In this document: in pieces, positions 36,141-47,556 of the stretch
Layout of the letters: the number at the start of each line of letters is the position of its first letter
Numbering within the stretch: the first letter of the stretch is position 1
Origin: Chamaecrista fasciculata
Lineage: Eukaryota; Streptophyta; Magnoliopsida; Fabales; Fabaceae
DNA length: 64,000 bases
Assembly: GCA_003254925.1 (NCBI GenBank)
Contig: QANZ01047738.1
Coordinates: 143,650 to 207,649 of the forward strand
Direction of reading: 5' to 3'
Notes under the pieces: generated by a model
Seen by the model: only the letters and a program-made list of their open reading frames with translations
Told to the model about the DNA's origin: nothing
Database searches by the model: none
Translations under genes and position numbers: made by a program

Positions 36141-36257
36141 GCTTGAGGAAATCTAGAGCATGAGACGACGATGAAGTTTGTATAACTATGGATCCATCGT
36201 TCTCATTCTCATGTAACAGGACAAAATCACAAAGGCATTCTGGAGAAATATATTCTA

Positions 36258-36806
36258 GGCAAAACACGTCCCGCGTTTTTCAGTTATGCTCCTAACGTTT
36301 CATTTGTGTCAGTTGTGCCCCAATGTGAAACGTTAGTTTCAATTATGCCCCCAATTTCAATCATCTACGAAAAAAAACATCATTTTCGCACGATTTGAGC
36401 TCAGTTTTGATCAGATTTCATATGGGTACTCATTTTCGACTCATAAGGATCATTTTACACATGGAAATTTTGAGAAAAATGCTTTGTTTTGCTGCATTTT
36501 GTTTTGGTCCTTTTTGGGGTTTATCGAATCTGATTTTCTTCGGATTTGGGGCTATTTTAAACTTAATCTTTGAAATTGATCCAAGGAATCAAGTTTGTGA
36601 TGTCCGAAAATTAAAACCCATATGAAATCTGATCAAAATCGAGCTCGAATCGTGCAAAAATGGTGTTTGTTTTTGTGGATGATTGAAATTGGGGGCATAA
36701 TTGAAACTAACGTTTCACATTGGGGGTACAACTGACACAAATGAAATGTTAGAGGCATAACTGAAAATCACCGCAAACGTTAGGGGCACGAAAGAGTGTT
36801 TTGCCT
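36258..36806. mobile_element. MULE-like MITE with GGCAAAACAC ends
   Basis: Inverted ends GGCAAAACAC, with arms of about 180 bp (36258-36437 and 36611-36806). The flanks are a perfect 9-bp duplication, TATATTCTA, at 36249-36257 and 36807-36815. The arms contain CAGTTATGC..CTAACGTTT phrases that also occur at 62995-63090, where a relative is probably truncated. The ORF in the centre (36395-36625) is a by-product of the fold-back sequence. Confidence 0.85.
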
Positions 36807-36996
36807 ATATTCTATTATTTAAGGCTAATGGTTTGAGATTTGTGGTCGGCGATTCAGCAATGAGTAATTGACTAAATTGTTATGAGAAATTGGTGGTTGA
36901 TGATGTTTATTTATGGGGCTTGATTTTGGAAAAAATTAGGGGTTTTGATTTATGGATTTGAAGAAATTTGGGGATTTTGATTTGTTTGTACCGTAC

Positions 36997-37471
36997 GTAG
37001 AGGTACTCAAAATGGATCAGTGATCGATTTTTAGGTTTCGCCATAAACCTAATTGGTTACTTCCAATTACGTAAATCAATAGTTCAAACCGCACTCAAAG
37101 GTAGGGCATTTCCCATTTTTATAGGAACTTCTGTACCAGAAACAATGGTATCTCCAATTATAGCCCTTCTGGGATGTAAAATATATCTTTTCTCACCATC
37201 CCCATAGTGTATGAGACAAATGTATGCATTTCAATTAGGGTCGTATTCTATGATTACGATTCTACCATATATGTCTTTTTCATTCCGTCGAAAATCGATT
37301 TTACGGTATAGACGCTTATGACCTCCCCCTCTATGCCCTGCGATAATGATTCCTCTGGCATTACGACCTTTACCACAACGATGTTGTCCATAGATCAAAT
37401 TATTTCGTGGATTGGATTTCACTTGACTGTCTACGGCTCCATTGCGTGTGCTCGGGGTAGAAGTTTTGTAT
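36997..37471 (-). pseudogene. rpl2: Plastid-derived rpl2 fragment (exon 1 plus start of intron)
   Basis: The minus strand reads [16 protein letters not shown], then [31 protein letters not shown] and IEYDPN. This is ribosomal protein L2 of the chloroplast large subunit, from codon 6. It continues past a CGA-to-TGA stop (37231-37233) to MGNALPL. At 37094 it runs directly into a group II intron start, GTGCG, so the DNA entered as unspliced plastid DNA and not as cDNA. The first five codons are missing. Several other substitutions (for example R to G before HRGGG) show decay. Host repeats GAAGAAATTTG.GGG lie on both sides (36960 and 37482). Confidence 0.93.
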
Positions 37472-37517
37472 TGTAGGGTCTGAAGAAATTTGTGGGGTTT
37501 GATTTTGGAAAAATTTG

Positions 37518-38405
37518 GGGAATGGATCCTCTCCCGTAGCTGCTCTCTCCCTTTCTCTCCATTTGAAATCTCAGCCGTCCATTTTGATCCCACGGTGCAG
37601 TTTTGATTTTGTTGATAATTTTGTTCTTTTGCCCGTTCATTCTTTTGTTCATAACTTAAAAAAAAAGTATCAACAAAATTTAGAAATCTGAAAGTTATTT
37701 TTTCATCAAGCTAGTAAATACAATCAGATTCAAAATATATAAAACAAATAAAGAAAAAATGAATTATTTGGTCCTTATACATTATTTAAAATTTTAATTT
37801 AGTCCCTATAATTTAGTCCTTATACATTCTCAAACTTTACATCAATTTTCAATTTCATCCTCAATGTTTGTTTACTGTCAGTTTTATCTCAAAGTTCCAT
37901 TTTATTGTCAATTTTATCTTTAAAATTTTACATTTTAATCAATTTTATTCTTTGAATAACTTTTTTTTAATAAATTAACTATATATACTTAATCATGTTT
38001 TTAATCTAAAATTTTGAGGATAAATTTGACAGTAAACAAACATTAAGGACGAAATTGAAAATTGATGTAAAGTTTAAAGACGAAAAGGATATTTTGCCAA
38101 AATAAAATTATAGGGACTAAATTAAAATTTTAAATAATGTATAAGGACCAAATAATTCATTTTTTCTTTATTTGTTTTATATATTTTGAATCTGATTGTA
38201 TTTACTAGCTTGATGAAAAAATAACTTTCAGATTTCTAAATTTTGTTGATACTTTTTTTTTTTTAAAGTTATCAACAAAAGAATGAATGGGCAAAAGAAA
38301 AAAATTATCAACAAAAGCAAAACTGCACCGTGGGATCAAAATGGACGGCTGAGATTTCAAATGGAGAGAAAGGGAGAGAGCAACTACGGGAGAGGATCCG
38401 TTCTC
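37518..38405. mobile_element. Almost fully palindromic MULE-like element
   Basis: The ends GGGAATGGATCCTCTCCCG (left) and GAGAACGGATCCTCTCCCG (right, read inward) are flanked by a perfect 9-bp duplication, AAAAATTTG, at 37509-37517 and 38406-38414. The two arms pair over most of the 888 bp, so a transcript would form a stem of roughly 400 bp. It is non-coding. The ends match the family of the small MITE at 574-755. Confidence 0.88.
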
Positions 38406-38952
38406 AAAAATTTGGGGGTTTTGATTTGTTTGTAGTGTATTTGAATGAAAATTTCAGCTTTTGGTAGTTAAATATGGGATTTTTTTTTATAAATCATAGA
38501 TGCTCATTTGCCTTTTGAGGTTCTGAGGACTATTTTGATAAAGATCATAAACTTTTGGAATTAAAGTGTAATTAAATCAGGACTTATTCAAAAGAAATCT
38601 TATGAAAAGGAGAAAATTATGTAATATTAGAATTCTAAAGACCCTTTTATAATTAATTTCAACTCAATAGTAAAATTACATAATGTACTATTTAGTTTCT
38701 GTTTTCTTTATGTTTTGATCCCTTTTAGTAAAGGGAAATGACTTAAACACATAAGAGAAGACTTTTTGAGAGGTTTTTGACATTTTAAGGTGGTCACAGC
38801 CGTTAAATCCTAACGAAAATAAAGCACAGGGGACTAATTCGCTAACAGAACAAACCACGAGGCACCAAACTGCAAAAATTTTTCTTTCAGGGTACCAAAG
38901 TGGAATCGCCCCTAACCACATGGTACCAAACTGCAATTTACCCTATTTTTTT

Positions 38953-40436
38953 GTAATAATCAAAGTAGTGAGAAGTTACTTAACTCTCTCCATTATTTTT
39001 TTCTCTTTTAATATTTCAAAATAAAATTAATTTTAACTAACCAAAATACTCCTCATACATATAATATAGTATAAATATAAATATAAATATAAATATATAG
39101 ATATAGATATAAATATAGATGTGTATGTGTCTATGTGTGTGAACATCAATTTATTGGAAACTGTTCGATAATATGTTAATTTAGTTACTTCTTTAAAAAA
39201 ATTATCATGGTGTATTTAATTACTAAAGACTAAAAATTTAAATATATGTACAGTGTAAACAGCAACAACAATCAAATGACGTTAATACAAACGCTTGTCA
39301 ATCATTAAGCTATTAATAGATAAATATTTTGGGATAGTTTTTTGAATAGTCTTTTTTGATTTTTCCCTTCCATGTATTATAGAAATATCAACCATTTGGT
39401 CAATTCTGAATAGCGAGACCTCTATAAGTTTTCTTTGTAGATGTCCGAGCCACCTTAAATGAGTTTTGATCAATTTTTCTATGATACATACTAATGTAAA
39501 GTGTAAACAAAAAGTTAACAATATATATACATATATAAAAATATTAAATTGAAAATTGAAATAAATGATAATCATTTAATAAAATAATAAATTCTTTTTA
39601 TTATGATAGGGGAAAATGAGATTCCATACTTACCTTGAGCAAATGGCAGAGAATAATGTCTTATATATAGATAAAGCAACATTATTAGAGTATTTCTTTT
39701 TTCCGTATCTTGTGAAATCTGAATCGGATAACGCTTATACCGCCTACACTTTTCAGCCTTTTTTTCCTTTTCTGTTACACCCTATGCTTATATGTGTGTG
39801 TTTTCCACTTTGTAATTTGTACTATTCTGAATTTATTAATTAATCAAATTATATAGTCTTTTCAAGTCCGCAAGACTTTGAATAATTAGGACTTATTTTT
39901 ATAGGGTTTTAAGGGTTTTTAACATTTTTTTTATTTCAATTTAGTCCCTGAAAGATTCTTGGATTAAAAACTTTATTGGAATGTTTGTAAGAGTTTAGGT
40001 ACATTTTACAATTTTATGTTGAGGATTTGAGACTAAAGTGAATGAAAATGATGAAAAAAAAAGAGGAATTGCGAATAATTGGATAAAAACGAGTCAAAGA
40101 CTTAATTGCTCAACTCAGATGTTTTTTTCTAATGTATATGCTGCATTTTTTTTCACACGTGGCAGGTTTTTTTTTTTAGAATAATGGATGCTGACGTGGC
40201 AGATAACGACCACATCAACAAATAACGAGACACATCAGCCTCCGTTAGTACCACGTCAGTGTTTTTGTAACCCTAATTTGACGGAGAGATCTAATTGTCT
40301 AACATTTGCAAAATTTAAAGGCCGAGTTATAATTTTTCACCATTGAGGGACCTATCTGCCACCGCCCGCAAAATTCGGACCCGACTTGCTAGTTTACTCT
40401 TAATCAAATTATATAGTCTTTTGAAGTCCGAAAGAT
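38953..40436. other. Spacer between the transposon nest and SGS3
   Basis: It holds an ATAAAT/ATAGAT hexamer-like repeat at about 39071-39120 and no supported gene. Imperfect 48-bp direct repeats occur at 39841-39889 and 40401-40448. The second overlaps the probable SGS3 transcription start region. Confidence 0.5.
39071..39120. repeat. Six-base AT microsatellite (ATAAAT-like)
   Basis: Repeated TATAAA units degrade into TATAGA units. It is intergenic. Confidence 0.8.
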
Positions 40437-41752
40437 TTGAATAATAAGAGCCTTGGTCTTTCCCCTCAGAGCTTCGTTTTCACGCATATTCTCTTTTCTC
40501 TGTTCCTCTCTCTCACTCTCTCATTTCGCTCTCTACTACTGAGGCTGCGCGTGGTCTCACTCGCCAGCGATTTCCGCCGCCTTCTGCCGGCGATCGGCTT
40601 AAGCTCACTGGTACGTACTTCGAACTTCGTTTATTTCTTCTCGATGATCTCCGTGTTGAGTTTTCTGTGAGTTTTGCTCTATTGTGTCTTTGCGATGGTA
40701 TGGTACTGTTCGGTGTTCAGTGTATTTTTAGTGAAGAATGAGGTTAATCGCAGTTTTAACTATCGGCATTGGTTGTTGTTGGACGATTTTGGTTGTAGAG
40801 AATGAAACCTTAAATTACTGTTTCTTGGTCTCGTCAACGTTGAGCGAGGTTTTGTGCTGTCTTTTTTTTTTTTTTCGTTTCTTCGAAACATCAGTGAGCT
40901 TCTCTCTCCTGGTGGAATTGGAGCAAAGCTGCATGTGGTATTAGCGAGTGTGATAAGATATTTCACTTCTGCTTGGAATACTTCAATGTTAATCTCTTTC
41001 GTCTTCTGGAGACGAGAAAATAAAGGAAAGTCCGACAATCTTTTGTCTGGATCTTCTAAAAGACTCAAATCGAAAAGTTAGGGTTAGAACTTAGAAGTGG
41101 TCAACTTTTTTTTTTTTAAATTGTAGTACCCCTTCCCCCTTCTCTATGATAGGCTCTATTGCTTGGAAACTTTACGTCCTCTGAATAAATAAGGGCATGT
41201 TTTAATTTTACGGTACGACACTTATACTCCTTGGGCGCTACTCTGATTAGCACTGTCATATGATAGATTATTAAATGTTGAGGAGCTTCATTCATCCGAC
41301 AGAAGCTTTCTTGTAAGCTGTAAAGTGTTTTGAATTCTAAATGGTTTTCTTTATCTTGGGTTCATGTAAATGCATGAATTTTACTCAGACTGTATGGTCT
41401 CATTATAGTGTTCCATCAAGAATCCCCTCCCTTTTCGACTATTTCTTATTTTCTGAGTGCAGACTTCATAACGAATTGTCAAATATACATTTTATTGGAT
41501 AATACAGTTTAATCATTATTCATCTGATGCTTGTTAGAGTTATTTTGTTACCTTTCTTATTGTGTTTGTTGCCGTTGGTTATGATTTTCATTTCCACTTG
41601 TATAATCTGGAGAAAAAGAGTGAGTTTTCTCTTTTCTGTTAAATTGAGTAACTCCTAGTTTTTCTATTTTTTGATTCCTTGTGTCCTTTATAAATTCTTT
41701 TTTTTATGTTTGACTGATGACAATCATGGTCCAGCGCAGAGTACATGCAAAG

Positions 41753-44536
41753 ATGGGTTCAAAAAGAGGGAGTGGACGTCCTTTTAGTATGACAAGTGAT
41801 AATGATGCCTTTTCCAAAGGGAAAACCATATCTGAATCTAATCCCAAAATTGAGCAGTTGACTCGGGGTGTTGGTGATGTTAATCTCGGTTCAGGAGAAG
41901 ATGGTCAATGGGAGGAGGTAAATGCTAGGAAATCCAAGAACAGAGCTGGAAGCAGTGCTGCAAAACCATGGGTTTCTCCAATGCATAATTCTAACCCTCG
42001 ACCATGGGGTAATAATGATATGGTTCAAAACCCAGGCATTCGAAATCAAGGAGGAGCTGGACGGGGTTCTGGAAATCCCTGGCAGACACATAGTAGTAAC
42101 TTTAAGAGACCTGTCGGCAGAGGAAATGGAAGGCCCCAGATACCTACCAGTGGTTTTGAAAGCAACAATGTGACTTCTAATCCTTTAATTCGCCCTCCGT
42201 TGGAGCATGGATGGAATTGGCAATCTAGAGCTGGATCTATGCAGTCTAGAACTGTTGACAGTAGCCAGGCAAAAGTGGAAATCACACCAGAGTCTCCTGA
42301 GAAGAATAATGATGATGATGATGGGACGGAAGACTCTGATGCTATGGAAGATACCGATGATGACCTAATGAGTGATGACTATGATTCAGATAGTAGTCAA
42401 AAGAGCCACGACACGCGGAAGAAGAGCAAATGGTTCAAGAAATTTTTTGATAATTTGGATGGCTTGTCTGTTGAACAGATCAACGAACCAGAAAGGCAAT
42501 GGCACTGTCCTGCCTGTCAAGGTGGCCCTGGTTCTATTGATTGGTATAGAGGACTGCAACCACTGATAACTCATGCCAAAACAAAGGGATCAAAAAGGGT
42601 TAAAGTCCATAGGGAGCTTGCTGAGCTCTTGGATGAAGAGTTGCGCAGAAGAGGTACCTCTGTAATTCCAGCTGGTGAAGCATTTGGGAAATGGAGAGGT
42701 TTGAAAGAGGAGGAGAAAGATCATGAAATAGTTTGGCCGCCAATGGTTGTCATTCAGAATACGAAACTTGAACAGGATGAAAATGAGAAGGTATAGATGT
42801 TTATCCTTATGTGCATCCAATGATCACTTGCTACTGATATTATAATTATTATTCTGATCTCTTACACTGAGGCTGTGAAACATCATTAATTTTTCTAATA
42901 GATCACTTCTTTTGTGTTTAGTGGGTAGGAATGGGTAACCAGGAGCTTCTTGATTGTTTTAGCTCATATACTGCTGTCAAAGCTCGTCACGCATATGGCC
43001 CACAGGGTCATCGTGGAATGAGTCTTTTGATTTTTGAAGCCTCAGCTACTGGTTATATGGAGGCTGAGCGTCTGCACAAGCATTTTGCAGATGAAGGAAC
43101 TGATAGAGATGCTTGGTTTCATCGGCGTGTTTTATTTCTCCCTGGAGGGAAGCGCCAACTGTATGGTTACATGGCTCTTAAAGAAGACCTGGACTATTTC
43201 AACAAGCATTCACAAGGTTTCATTTGTTGCCCCACTTTTTGTTGTCTCTCTTACTAACACACATGGAGACACAAGTGTGCTGACATTGTTCATTTGTTTC
43301 TTTTTTTCTGAAATCATATAGGTAAATCGAGACTTAAATATGAAATGAGATCATACCATGAGATGGTCACAAACCAAATTCGGCAAATGAGTGAGGACAA
43401 CCAGCAACTTATCTATTTGAAGAACAGAGTTGTCAAAGAACAAAAACATAAAAAAGCTCTTCAAGAATCCTTTGGCTTAGTGACTGAGAAGCTGCGGAAG
43501 ACAATGGAGGAAAATCGCATTGTGAGGCAGAGAACAAAAACTCAACATGAGGATCACAAGGAAGAGGTAAACTATGAGACAACTCAGTGAATTGGGGATT
43601 TTGATTAAAACTGTTGCTTAATGAATAATTGCTTAGCTTGAGGCGTGTAGTAGTAGATTATGATTATTTCTAGGACAATTTCTGCTTAACCATTAAGTGT
43701 TGGTATAGTAATGATAATTCATTTGGCCCTGACTCCTCTTGGTTATTTACTTATTTACGGAGAAGGATCTTATCCTTAATATTTTAGTAAAAGGAAGCAC
43801 ATATTCTTGAGTCTGGATCTACATTTTTATTTATTGGTTTTTCTACATTGTTCCAGCTCAGTTTGTGTTGATCAATTAATACTTGGTTTTTCTGTCACTT
43901 TAGAAGTTTTTTTCTTTCACATCTGAGTATTTCAATCTTTACCATTGACAGATGGAGATGCAAGAACAATTTTTCAAGGAGCAGATAAAAAACATTCACG
44001 ATACAAGGGAAGCCAAGGAAGAAGATTTTGAGAGGATGCAGCACGAGGAACGTGAGAAGGTCAAGCAGTCAAGTACAATCCCTACAAATGCAGAGGAACG
44101 GAGACGCAAGTATGAGAATGCCATTGAGATTATATGTTTAAATTGAAGATAATTAATGCTTTATCTGAATCTGATGGTAGTATATATATACATATCCTTA
44201 TAGATAGTGTGAAATTTGTACTTGTTAATTCCTTTTGTCTGGGAAAATCAGATACTTTGTGGACTAGTTCTTTTGGTTATGCCGTTCATCGTGACTAGTG
44301 AAAAATTTCATTTATTTGGTTGTAGGGCGGACGAGTATCTGAAATTTGTGGAGTTACAAGACAAAGAGATGGAAAACTTCGCCGCCGAGAGAGAGAAACT
44401 GATTCAGGTTCATGAAGAGAATTTTGCTGCTATGAAACAGAGGCATAGGGAAGAGGAGGTTGAGATGGAGAACGAATATAATGAACTATTAGCGAAGCTC
44501 ATGGAGAAGTACTCCCCTTCTCGCCTTGAAACTTAG
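41753..44536 (+). CDS. SGS3: SGS3, dsRNA-binding cofactor of RDR6
   Basis: SGS3 stabilises cleaved RNA and works with RDR6 to make double-stranded RNA for trans-acting siRNAs and virus- or transgene-induced silencing, in cytoplasmic siRNA bodies. Exons: 41753-42790, 42922-43216, 43322-43566, 43952-44109, 44326-44536, giving 648 residues (Arabidopsis about 625). The order is a Gly/Asn/Trp-rich disordered N-terminus, an acidic patch (about 185-230), the XS zinc finger (QWHCPACQGGPGSIDWYRG, about 249-290), the XS domain (about 316-430), then coiled coil to the end. The ATG at 41717 is in frame but probably lies in a leader intron (donor 40611, acceptor about 41734), so MGSKRGSGR at 41753 is chosen. 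CPK12 is its neighbour in Arabidopsis and lies 12.7 kb away here. Confidence 0.95.
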
Positions 44537-45906
44537 TTAAGTTTAGAACCTTTTGATGCCATATGGTTTGGTTGGGTGTTCACACAAACGCATACACAGG
44601 CACAGCTGAAATAGATAGAAAACACCATATAAACATATATAGGCATTTTTTTTTGGTGGACCATCCCCAGACTAAAGCATTTTAGAAATTGAGAATTTCA
44701 AGTTTTGAACATTTCTTGTCATTTTCTCTATGTACTGAAAGCTGGCTGAAACTTGAAAATGGTGAATGCGTCTGTTATTGACCCTACTTTATGTTTCTCT
44801 ACTCAAATTGGTGGATTTTATTTTCTATTTCCGAAATTTCTAATTTCTTTTAAAAATTTACACAAATGTTATGTGAAAGCTATGTTTTAGTATTCTAATT
44901 TAAAATATATGTCTAGAATCATTTCAACTTGTCTTAGTTATTTATTATGTTAAACAATATAAATTTGAAAATAACCATTTCGTATTGGTGAAATATAGGG
45001 TGATTGTCGATGGGTTATTGTTAGACTGGTAGAGTATTATATTTCTCTTCTGACTTCGACAAAAAAATGTCTTTCTATTTTCAAAGGGTTTTCAAATTAA
45101 TTCTTACTTTTGAGTCATACAATGATACAAATAGTCGAATTTTTACGTGTAACTTTTGATCTTGAAATTTTCATTGATATAAAATTTTACCAATTTTTAA
45201 TTTATAATTATAAAAAAAATTATAATGTTAATTATTAAATTATTTAAATGCATATATAAAATACTTAATATTTAGTGTATTCAAGTGTAATGTCCCTCCC
45301 ACTCTATGAAAAATAACAATTAATTCCTTAATTTATTAATTTCTTAGCAATGTCCCTCAATTGTTAGTAACATCGTTAATTTTTTATTTTTTCAAGTCTC
45401 ATATGAGTTGTACATGTTATATAAAATTATATCACTTGATATTTTATGAAGTATTTATGCAATTTACAAAGAGTTCAAGATAAAAAAAAAAAGTTAACGG
45501 TGTTACTAACGATTGATAAGACATTACTATGAAATTAATAGATTAGGGGGTTAATTGTTATTTTTCATAAATTATGGGATACATTGCAATTGAACACATA
45601 TGGGCTGGTAAATGCAATTTTCTTTAATATTTATCTTTAAAATTATACTTAATTTTGAGCATTCTTTGCCTTTCTCTGAGCTCGAATCTATAAAATGTTC
45701 CGGATAAATTTTCATATCTTACCTTGTTTATGTTATACTGTTATCCGGAATACTCTATCTATCGAGTGAAACGATAACAAAAGTGACTTATATTTATATA
45801 AAGTTTCTTACTTTATTATATATTTATTATCGAAGAAAAAATATTTGATGATTTTTTTATATAATTAATTACAAAAATGCAATTTTTTTATAGTTGATAA
45901 AATTAA
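44537..45906. other. SGS3 3' UTR and AT-rich spacer with a degraded TIR element
   Basis: An inverted-repeat segment at about 45279-45594 pairs TATGAAAAATAACAATTAAT with its complement near 45550 and contains CAATGTCCCTCAATTGTTAG. It resembles a MITE, but I could not place its ends or a target duplication. No gene is seen. Confidence 0.45.
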
Positions 45907-46444
45907 GGTTAAATGGTCATTTTGGTCCTAAATGTATGCCTTAATGTTCATTTTGGTCCATTATGTTTTAAATATTCAAATTGGTCCTAAATGTTTGTAA
46001 AAAGTTTTATTTTAGTCCTAAACTATTGAATATGGCTTGTTTCAAGTTCAAACGTGACGAGTTTAGAGCTACGAATTGTTCTCGAAGAGTACTTTCTCTA
46101 TCCAGTTGGAGCCGTTAGCAAACGAGGTCAAATCGGTTCTGAAAGTAGACCGCTCGTTTCATGGTTAAACAAGCAAAGCTGATCATATCTCTCTCGTTTC
46201 AAATTCGAATACAAAGAATTCAGAGCTACGAGTTTCTCTTAACAAGTCCTTTGAATTTGAAATGAAAAACGAGAGAAATATGACTAAATTCAAAAGTTTG
46301 GGATCAAAATGAAACATTTTACTAATATTTTGGACCAAAATGAATCATTTTGCAAATATTTAGGAACAATTTGAATATTTTAAAATATAATGGACTAAAA
46401 TGAATATTAGGGCATACATTTAGGACCAAAATGACCCTTTGACC
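45907..46444. mobile_element. MULE-like MITE
   Basis: The inverted ends are GGTTAAATGGTCATTTTGG (left) and GGTCAAAGGGTCATTTTGG (right, read inward), continuing TCCTAAATGTATGCC in both. The flanks TAAAATTAA at 45898-45906 and TAAAATTGA at 46445-46453 form a 9-bp duplication with one mismatch. It is non-coding. Confidence 0.78.
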
Positions 46445-46453
46445 TAAAATTGA

Positions 46454-47225
46454 TAATAAAGACATGATAAACTTTCGTAGACGTTTTCCAACTTGCAAGT
46501 TGATTTGGGTGGTTTCGATGTGTACATGGCAGTCTCGTATTTTGCTAATAATAAGAAAGTCGCCATCAGCCTCGCAACTGGTAGACTTTTAGAGGTAGTT
46601 AATTCAATTTGAGAATAACATCAACATATATATTCCCAAATTCTGTTGCTTTTTATTTTTAATGTTTGGTTCCACATCATGTCACCCTCACTCAATTCCA
46701 TCCAATTTCTTGTTTTCTAATTACCTTATCAATGCATTAATCTCACCTTGTTAGATAACTATGAAAGGGAAATATGATTTTAATTTATATCACCCGTATC
46801 CAAATTTTTCCATTACAGATTGTGTAATCTTAGTCGAGATTTAATGACAATTAAAGTTTATTACGTTTCTCTATTGATGTACTATGTGAGATCGAATTCG
46901 AAGAACTTGTTGTCATTTCAATTTTTTTTTTGTTTTCTTTGCCAAAAGCCACAAACCATATCTATGTGATATTTATACAATATTTGTTTTACATCATTCA
47001 TACGCACCACCTCATTATTTATTTTCCATTTTATAATAATTGATCTAATAACTTCTATAATGAAATATTGTAGGTCATAAAATGTAGAAAAATTACATCT
47101 TGAAGATATATATGGTTTGTGCCAACTGGATCCCAAAACAAGTAAACCAACCGTCATAACTTAATACAGCTTTTTAACACACCACAAAAAAAGCGTCAGC
47201 GTAAGCGTTATCTTAAAATGGCAAT
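46454..47225. other. AT-rich spacer upstream of the VQ gene
   Basis: No gene, TIR pair or tandem array is seen. A short minus-strand ORF (46918-47157) has no domain. Confidence 0.5.
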
Positions 47226-47254
47226 AGTCAAATAGTCAAATCCTAAGGTTGACT
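47226..47254. promoter_or_regulatory. Cluster of three W-boxes just before a TATA box
   Basis: AGTCAA at 47226-47231 and 47234-47239 (TTGACT on the minus strand) and TTGACT at 47249-47254. All lie within 29 bp, immediately followed by TATATATAT at about 47259-47267. TTGACY is the WRKY binding site. VQ proteins bind WRKY factors, so feedback is plausible, but the promoter assignment depends on the inferred leader intron. Confidence 0.5.
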
Positions 47255-47493
47255 CTTTTATATATATTTGGTGCTTTTCTTAATATCTTAGTTAAGCCAA
47301 TCCTTTCTTTTTTTTCTTTTTTTTGCGGTCACTTGAAGGAAAATGGTATGTTATGGGTCATTCATCATTGTCCTTTTTAAGTTATAACAAACACACTTGA
47401 TGTGGAAAAAGGTAATGGCTAGCTCTGCTTTTTGAGGTCACAGATTCTTTGTCCCAACTGGCTTCCAAGTATGTACCATAAATCTTTAACTCA

Positions 47494-47556
47494 CTCTTCT
47501 TCTTCTTCTTCTTCTTCTTCTTCTTCTTCTTCTTCTTCCCTTCTTCTTCTTCTTCT
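47494..47556. repeat. (CTT)n microsatellite, probable VQ 5' leader
   Basis: About fifteen CTT units, a CCC interruption, then five more. It lies between the predicted TATA box and the predicted leader-intron donor (47701), so it is probably transcribed as part of the VQ gene leader. Confidence 0.85.

Larger units (their letters stand above)
33678..38943. mobile_element. Outer MULE-like element hosting a nest of insertions
   Basis: The ends are GGATAAATTGTAGTTTGG on the left and GGGTAAATTGCAGTTTGG read inward from the right. Both are flanked by TATTTTTTT, at 33669-33677 and 38944-38952, a perfect 9-bp duplication although low in complexity. The inverted arms are about 520 bp: 33678-33888 plus 35255-35560 on the left, interrupted by the element at 33898, and 38415-38943 on the right. 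Inside are a phosphoglycerate-mutase-like gene fragment, a plastid rpl2 fragment and three further TIR elements. No transposase is present. It fits a Pack-MULE that captured host sequence and then accumulated insertions. Confidence 0.75.

Noticed and set aside
37231-37593. 120-residue nuclear ribosomal protein gene
   Set aside because: It is plastid rpl2 with a stop codon and intron sequence; the N-terminal residues of the ORF come from transposon sequence.
41717-41752. SGS3 start at the first in-frame ATG
   Set aside because: It precedes a plausible splice acceptor (CCAG at 41731-41734), so it is probably intronic.
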